This document shows, one piece after another, positions 42,242 to 46,217 of a stretch of DNA of 46,217 nucleotides. The stretch spans positions 1 through 46,217 of the forward strand of contig JBDZVM010000032.1 of NCBI GenBank assembly GCA_040255675.1, in the 5' to 3' direction. The stretch is from JBDZVM01 sp040255675. GTDB taxonomy: Bacteria > Actinomycetota > Actinomycetes > Acidothermales > Acidothermaceae. The position numbers were made by a program, and so were the translations under genes. Under the pieces are notes generated by a model. It ran no database searches. It was not told the DNA's origin and saw only the letters and a list, made by a program, of their open reading frames with translations. Every line of letters begins with the position of its first letter. The first letter of the stretch is position 1.

Positions 42242-43099
42242 GTGCTGCCGACCTTCGTGATTGGCCTTCGTGAAGGCCTCGAGGCCGCGCTCATCGTCGG
42301 TATCGTCGCCGCGTTCCTCGGCAAACAAGGACGTCGCGACGCGCTTCGGCAAGTCTGGCTCGGCGTCGGTGCCGCGGTGCTCTTGTGCATGGGCGTGGCG
42401 ATCGCTTTGCGGGTCGTCTCCGCCGAATTGCCGCAGCGCGAGCAAGAGGGCCTCGAGACGGTCGTCGGCGCGCTCGCGATCGTCATGGTCACGGTCATGA
42501 TTTTTTGGATGCGCAAGCACGCGCGCGGCATGAAGAAAGAGCTCGAGGGCGCGGCGGCCAGTGCGCTGGCCACAGGGTCGGCGTCCGCGTTGGTCGCGAT
42601 GGCATTTCTGGCCGTGCTGCGCGAGGGTTTCGAGACAGCCGTGTTCGTGCTTGCCGTCGTCCAGCAACCGACCGGCGGTAGTGGGTTGCCGACGCTTGGC
42701 GTCCTTTTGGGCATCGCGATAGCGGTCGCAATCGGCTGGGGCATCTACCGCGGCGGAGTCAAGCTCAACCTCGCGAAGTTCTTCAAGGCGACCGGCCTGG
42801 TGCTGGTGGTCGTGGCGGCCGGATTGGTGATGACCACCCTGCATACAGCGCACGAGGCCGGCTGGCTGAACGCGGGGCAAGGACAGGCGCTCGACCTCGG
42901 CTGGCTCGTACACCCAGGTACGCCGCTCGCATCGGCTCTCACCGGCGTCTTGGGCGTGCGGGCGAGCGTCACCGTGATCGAAGCGCTCGGCTGGCTCGTG
43001 TACGTCGTCGTGGTCGGCGCACTCGTCGTGATGCCACCACGGCGGCGTCCGGCACCGGTTGGCGTCGCGGCCACGACGCGATCACCGGCTCAGCTCTAG
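42242..43099 (+). CDS. efeU: High-affinity iron permease, EfeU/FTR1 family
   Basis: The GTG at 42242 with GGAGG five bases upstream gives 285 residues. Seven membrane segments are predicted. Both iron-binding motifs of the family are present: R-E-G-L-E at residues 10-14 and R-E-G-F-E at 127-131. It imports ferric iron across the cytoplasmic membrane in EfeUOB-type systems. The next gene is the cupredoxin lipoprotein; no EfeB peroxidase gene follows. An IdeR-box-like site precedes it. Confidence 0.93.
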   Translation: MLPTFVIGLREGLEAALIVGIVAAFLGKQGRRDALRQVWLGVGAAVLLCMGVAIALRVVSAELPQREQEGLETVVGALAIVMVTVMIFWMRKHARGMKKELEGAAASALATGSASALVAMAFLAVLREGFETAVFVLAVVQQPTGGSGLPTLGVLLGIAIAVAIGWGIYRGGVKLNLAKFFKATGLVLVVVAAGLVMTTLHTAHEAGWLNAGQGQALDLGWLVHPGTPLASALTGVLGVRASVTVIEALGWLVYVVVVGALVVMPPRRRPAPVGVAATTRSPAQL

Positions 43100-43160
43100 C
43101 CCCGGCCCGCTTCTCCTTCGACAACACCCTCTGTTGCGACAATCACGAAAGGAACCACGC

Positions 43161-43556
43161 ATGCGCGCGGTCACGCGGCCTGTTTTGGCGATGCTTCCCG
43201 CCGTCTTCGCAGTCTCTTTGCTCGCCGGAGCGTGCTCGTCCGGCGATTCGGGCTCAAAGTCGAGCGGCTCGGAGTCGGGCACCGGCACAACCGTCACCGT
43301 TGTTTTGACCCCCGACGGATGCGAACCCTCGCCGGCGTCCGTCCAGGCGGGCAAAGTGACTTTTGAGGTAAGCAATCGCGACGCGAGCGCGGTAGACGAA
43401 CTGGAGCTGAAGAAGGACGGCAAGGTCGTCGCCGAGAAAGAAAATCTCGCGCCTGGCTTGTCTGGTTCGTTCACGCACAACCTTGAGCCCGGCGCCTACG
43501 AACTCGAGTGCCCAAACGCGAAGACCGACGAAGCGACGTTCACGGTCACCTCGTAG
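43161..43556 (+). CDS. Cupredoxin-domain lipoprotein (EfeO N-terminal-type)
   Basis: This 131-residue protein begins at ATG 43161 with GAAAGGA upstream. A lipoprotein signal ends L-L-A-G-A-C, a Ser/Gly linker follows, then one cupredoxin-like domain with V-V-L-T-P-D-G-C-E-P-S-P, V-T-F-E-V-S-N and a final G-A-Y-E-L-E-C-P-N. This is the N-terminal domain of EfeO without the M75 peptidase-like domain. It probably binds iron or copper at the outer membrane face and hands metal to EfeU, 61 bp upstream. Confidence 0.87.
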   Translation: MRAVTRPVLAMLPAVFAVSLLAGACSSGDSGSKSSGSESGTGTTVTVVLTPDGCEPSPASVQAGKVTFEVSNRDASAVDELELKKDGKVVAEKENLAPGLSGSFTHNLEPGAYELECPNAKTDEATFTVTS

Positions 43557-43634
43557 TACCCGCGCGGCCGCGATGGCTGATCATTCGCGCCGGTGCGCTC
43601 GCGGTTGAGCGCTGGTGCTGGGAGAATCGATGGC

Positions 43635-44327
43635 GTGAACCACCACGACCTTGTCGACACCATCGAGATGTACCTGCGCACCATCTTCGAACTCGAAGAG
43701 GAGGGCGCGGTTCCCTTGCGCGCCCGCATCGCCGAGCGTCTCGGCCAGAGCGTGCCGACGGTGTCGCAGACGGTGGCGCGCATGGAGCGCGACGGCCTGC
43801 TTACCGTCGAAGGCGATCGGCGACTCGAACTGACCGCCACAGGCCGGTTGCTCGCCACGCGGGTGATGCGCAAGCACCGGCTTGCCGAGTGCCTGCTCAT
43901 CGACGTGATCGGCCTCGACTGGGAACTCGTGCACGAAGAGGCGTGCCGGTGGGAGCACGTGATGAGCGAAGCCGTCGAGCGGCGTTTGCTCGACGTTCTC
44001 GGGCATCCCACTGAATCGCCGTACGGCAACCCGATTCCCGGGCTTGCCGAGTTGGGCGAGCGGCCCGACGACATCGAGTTTCGTGCCGGCTTGGTTTCGC
44101 TCGACCAAGTTGCCGAGCACGCGCTGACTGTCGTCGTGCGACGGATCGGTGAACCGATCCAGTCCGACACGAAGCTGATGTGGCGCTTGCGCCGGGCGGG
44201 CGTGCGGCCCAACACGCCCGTACGGGTCGCCCGGGTCGGCGATCGAGTGGTCGTCGGCACCGAGCCCGAAGTTGCCGAGATAGACGACATGACGGCGGCC
44301 CACATGCTTGTCTCGCGATCCGACTGA
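43635..44327 (+). CDS. ideR: Iron-dependent transcriptional repressor IdeR/DtxR
   Basis: The GTG at 43635 gives 230 residues, the length of mycobacterial IdeR. The winged-helix N-terminus contains L-R-A-R-I-A-E-R-L-G-Q-S-V-P-T-V-S-Q-T-V. The dimer/metal region has M-R-K-H-R-L-A-E and A-C-R-W-E-H-V-M-S-E, in which the Cys, Glu and His correspond to primary metal ligands. The family Met ligand near residue 10 appears as Met12. A C-terminal SH3-like domain is complete. It should bind Fe(II) and repress iron uptake genes; the IdeR-box-like site before efeU is an obvious target. Confidence 0.92.
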   Translation: MNHHDLVDTIEMYLRTIFELEEEGAVPLRARIAERLGQSVPTVSQTVARMERDGLLTVEGDRRLELTATGRLLATRVMRKHRLAECLLIDVIGLDWELVHEEACRWEHVMSEAVERRLLDVLGHPTESPYGNPIPGLAELGERPDDIEFRAGLVSLDQVAEHALTVVVRRIGEPIQSDTKLMWRLRRAGVRPNTPVRVARVGDRVVVGTEPEVAEIDDMTAAHMLVSRSD

Positions 44328-44340
44328 CGCCCGGGCGAAT

Positions 44341-44374
44341 GTCACCGGTCAGGCCTTAGCCTGACGAATGTGAC
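44341..44374. promoter_or_regulatory. Nested palindrome (operator- or terminator-like)
   Basis: A perfect 7-bp inverted repeat, GTCAGGC-CTTA-GCCTGAC (44348-44365), lies inside an outer GTCAC/GTGAC pair (44341-44345 and 44370-44374). It sits between ideR and the ABC exporter genes, 59 bp before the ATPase start. There is no T-run after it, so an operator or a Rho-independent-like structure without U tract are both possible. Confidence 0.5.
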
Positions 44375-44432
44375 CGCCCAATGACGATGCTCGGCACTGT
44401 GCCGCTGCCGCCCGGATCGGGAGAATCGACAC

Positions 44433-45387
44433 ATGCAACTTCCCACGACGCCGCCTGCTGGGCCGATCCAGCATGATGCACCCGCCGGCCCGGGCATTTC
44501 GTTGACCGAGCTTACGAAGACGTTCGGCGAGGTTCGGGCCGTCGACAGCATCGACTTGGCTGTCGGGCCCGGTGAGACCGTCGCGCTGCTTGGCCCCAAC
44601 GGCGCGGGCAAGTCGACGACGATCGATATGATTTTGGGTCTCACGAAACCCGATGCCGGCCAGGTGCGCGTTTTCGGCGAGTCGCCATCCGACGCGGTCG
44701 CGCGGGGCGCCATCGGCGCGATGTTGCAAACTGGCGGGCTGTTGCCATATCTGTCGGTTCGCGAGCTTTTGGAGATGATGGCGTCGCTTTATCCCGACCC
44801 GGCAACGGTCGACTCCGTCGTCGAGATTGCCGGTTTGCACGACATCACCGGCCGCCGTACCGACAAACTCTCAGGCGGGCAGACGCAACGTGTCAGCGGC
44901 CGCCATCGCGCTGGTGTCGAATCCGCGACTGCTCGTCCTTGACGAACCGACGGTCGCGATGGACGTCGAAGGCCGGCGATTGTTCTGGACGTCGGTTCGA
45001 AACATCGCGGCGACCGGGAAGACGATCGTGTTCGCCACCCATTACCTCGAAGAGGCCGATACCTACGCCGACCGCATCGTCTTGATGGCACGTGGCCGGA
45101 TCGTCGCCGATGGCCCGGCGACCGAAATCAAGGCGGCTGTCGGCCTGCGCACGATACGCGCGACGTTGCCGCACATCGCCACCGCCGAACTCGACGCGCT
45201 CGACGGTGTGAAGAGCAGCGAGCGACGCGGCGAAGCCGTCGTCCTATATTGCTTTGATTCCGATGCCGCGATCCGCGCGCTGCTTGCCGCCTATCCGCGG
45301 GCGAGCGATATCGAAATCGCCGGAGCCGGGCTCGAGCAGGCTTTCCTGGCGCTGACCGGCGACCATGGCACCGAGGAGGTCTCATGA
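44433..45387 (+). pseudogene. ABC transporter ATP-binding protein, frameshifted
   Basis: An ATPase of the ABC-2 exporter type split by a single-base frameshift. The first part (44433-~44900) has Walker A G-P-N-G-A-G-K-S-T-T and the signature L-S-G-G-Q-T-Q-R-V. The second (from ~44900 in the +1 frame) continues A-I-A-L-V-S-N-P-R-L-L-V-L-D-E-P-T, then the T-H-Y-L-E-E-A-D switch. Skipping one base within about 44893-44910 restores normal spacing between signature and Walker B. Both halves are otherwise intact, so an assembly or sequencing error is as likely as a real mutation. The stop overlaps the permease start (ATGA). Confidence 0.85.
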
Positions 45388-46112
45388 ACCTCACCTATCT
45401 TCGTTACGAGGTGCTCCGCACCTTTCGCAATCGCCGGTTCTTCATTTTCACGTTGTTATTTCCGCTGGCGTTCTTCTACATCATTGCCGGCTCGAACCAC
45501 GATGCGCGGCTCGGCGACATGTCACTTCCGACTTATTACCTGGCGGGCATGGCTTCGTTCGGCACGATGATGGCGATGGTGTCGGTGGGTGGCCGTATTT
45601 CCGCTGAACGGCAGACGAACTGGAACCGGCAACTGCGGCTCACGCCGCTGACGCCGCGCAACTATTTTCGAGCCAAGGTGGCCAGCGCGTATCTCATGGC
45701 CCTCACAACGATGGCTTTGCTTTTTGTTGCTGGCGCGACGCTTGGCGTCGACCTGTCGATCGGCCCGGTGTTGCGGATGGTCGGTCTCGTCGTCGTCGGT
45801 TTGCTGCCGTTTGCCGCGCTCGGCGTTTTCATCGGCCACATGTTCCACCCCGACTCGATGGGTCCGGTGATGGGCGGCGGTGTTTCGATCCTCGCTTTTC
45901 TCGGCGGGGCATGGGGCCCGGTCGGAGGTGACCACGGCTTTTTACACTCGGTGTCGGAGGCGATCCCGACGTACTGGCTGGTGCAAGCTGGCCACGTGCT
46001 CGTCGGCCAGCCGTCGTGGAACTCGACCGGCTGGATCGTCGTCGCCGTCTGGACCATCGTGCTCGTGGCGCTTGCTGGCCGCGCCTACCAGCGTGATACG
46101 CAACGCGTTTGA
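45384..46112 (+). CDS. ABC-2 type transporter permease
   Basis: This 242-residue protein has six hydrophobic segments and the N-terminal Y-L-R-Y-E-V-L-R-T-F-R-N-R-R-F-F-I-F-T start common to ABC-2 permeases paired with DesK/DesR-type two-component systems. The G-G-R-I-S-A-E-R-Q-T-N-W-N-R-Q-L-R-L-T-P-L motif is typical. It partners the frameshifted ATPase. The substrate is unknown. Confidence 0.92.
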   Translation: MNLTYLRYEVLRTFRNRRFFIFTLLFPLAFFYIIAGSNHDARLGDMSLPTYYLAGMASFGTMMAMVSVGGRISAERQTNWNRQLRLTPLTPRNYFRAKVASAYLMALTTMALLFVAGATLGVDLSIGPVLRMVGLVVVGLLPFAALGVFIGHMFHPDSMGPVMGGGVSILAFLGGAWGPVGGDHGFLHSVSEAIPTYWLVQAGHVLVGQPSWNSTGWIVVAVWTIVLVALAGRAYQRDTQRV

Positions 46113-46134
46113 ATCCCGTTAGTCTCGTGTCGCG

Positions 46135-46217
46135 ATGACCTCGAAGGCGGACGACGATCGCGGCGCTGACTCGTCCGGCGCCGCCGGGGGCGGCGTGCTG
46201 GCCTGGTTCGCGCGTGA
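46135..46217 (+). CDS. Start of the next gene (cut by the window edge)
   Basis: ATG 46135 lies 22 bp after the permease stop and opens a frame that runs off the end, beginning M-T-S-K-A-D-D-D-R-G and reaching G-V-L-A-W-F-A-R. Actinobacterial ABC-2 pairs like the preceding one are often followed by a sensor histidine kinase and response regulator, so a kinase is a guess. The visible 27 residues do not identify it. Confidence 0.55.
   Translation, partial: MTSKADDDRGADSSGAAGGGVLAWFAR

Overview
The window is a GC-rich, densely coded piece of an actinobacterial draft genome. The signs are an IdeR-type iron repressor of the usual 230 residues, a DUF222-HNH (13E12-type) nuclease, a Septum_form-type lipoprotein, frequent GTG/TTG starts and ATGA-overlapped operons. 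A single 100-N scaffold gap lies at 29763-29862. No tRNA, rRNA, CRISPR array or transposase was found.

Region 1 (1-11215, + strand): the 3' end of an unknown gene, then three tightly spaced giant genes. Each encodes a roughly 210-residue Ig-like N-terminal region without a signal peptide, one transmembrane helix, and a long array of carboxypeptidase-regulatory/Cna-B-like repeats. They look like single-pass proteins with a cytoplasmic head and a long external stalk.

Region 2 (11307-16341): single housekeeping or accessory genes, namely a membrane GGDEF diguanylate cyclase, two SAM methyltransferases, a CBS-domain protein, a VOC/glyoxalase protein (- strand) and a DUF222-HNH nuclease.

Region 3 (16630-34698, - strand), the most interesting part: a phage-tail-like contractile injection system (CIS). 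In transcription order it has a DUF4280/PAAR-like tip, sheath, tube, tail-assembly-type protein, a 57-residue DUF6760-like protein, second tube, a ~1020-residue low-complexity protein, a LysM baseplate protein, a VgrG-like spike, gp25, baseplate J, tail protein I and a tail-anchored double zinc-ribbon protein. After a small membrane protein come a polymorphic toxin (RCC1 repeats, short RHS core, GIY-YIG nuclease) and two tandem candidate immunity genes, each an Imm26-like region fused to an RraB-like domain, plus a truncated third copy. The CIS ATPase and tail terminator are not in the window. The N gap lies inside the low-complexity gene. It is flanked by identical 55-bp ends whose merging restores one open frame, so it is probably an assembly artefact.

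Region 4 (34756-42118): a Septum_form-like lipoprotein, a GT1 glycosyltransferase, an ABC-2 exporter pair, a solitary hopanoid C-3 methylase (HpnR), a PAP2-type membrane phosphatase and an M15 peptidase lipoprotein.

Region 5 (42179-46217): an iron-uptake unit (IdeR-box-like site, EfeU/FTR1 permease, stand-alone EfeO-type cupredoxin lipoprotein, IdeR regulator). It is followed by an ABC-2 exporter whose ATPase is frameshifted, and the start of a further gene.
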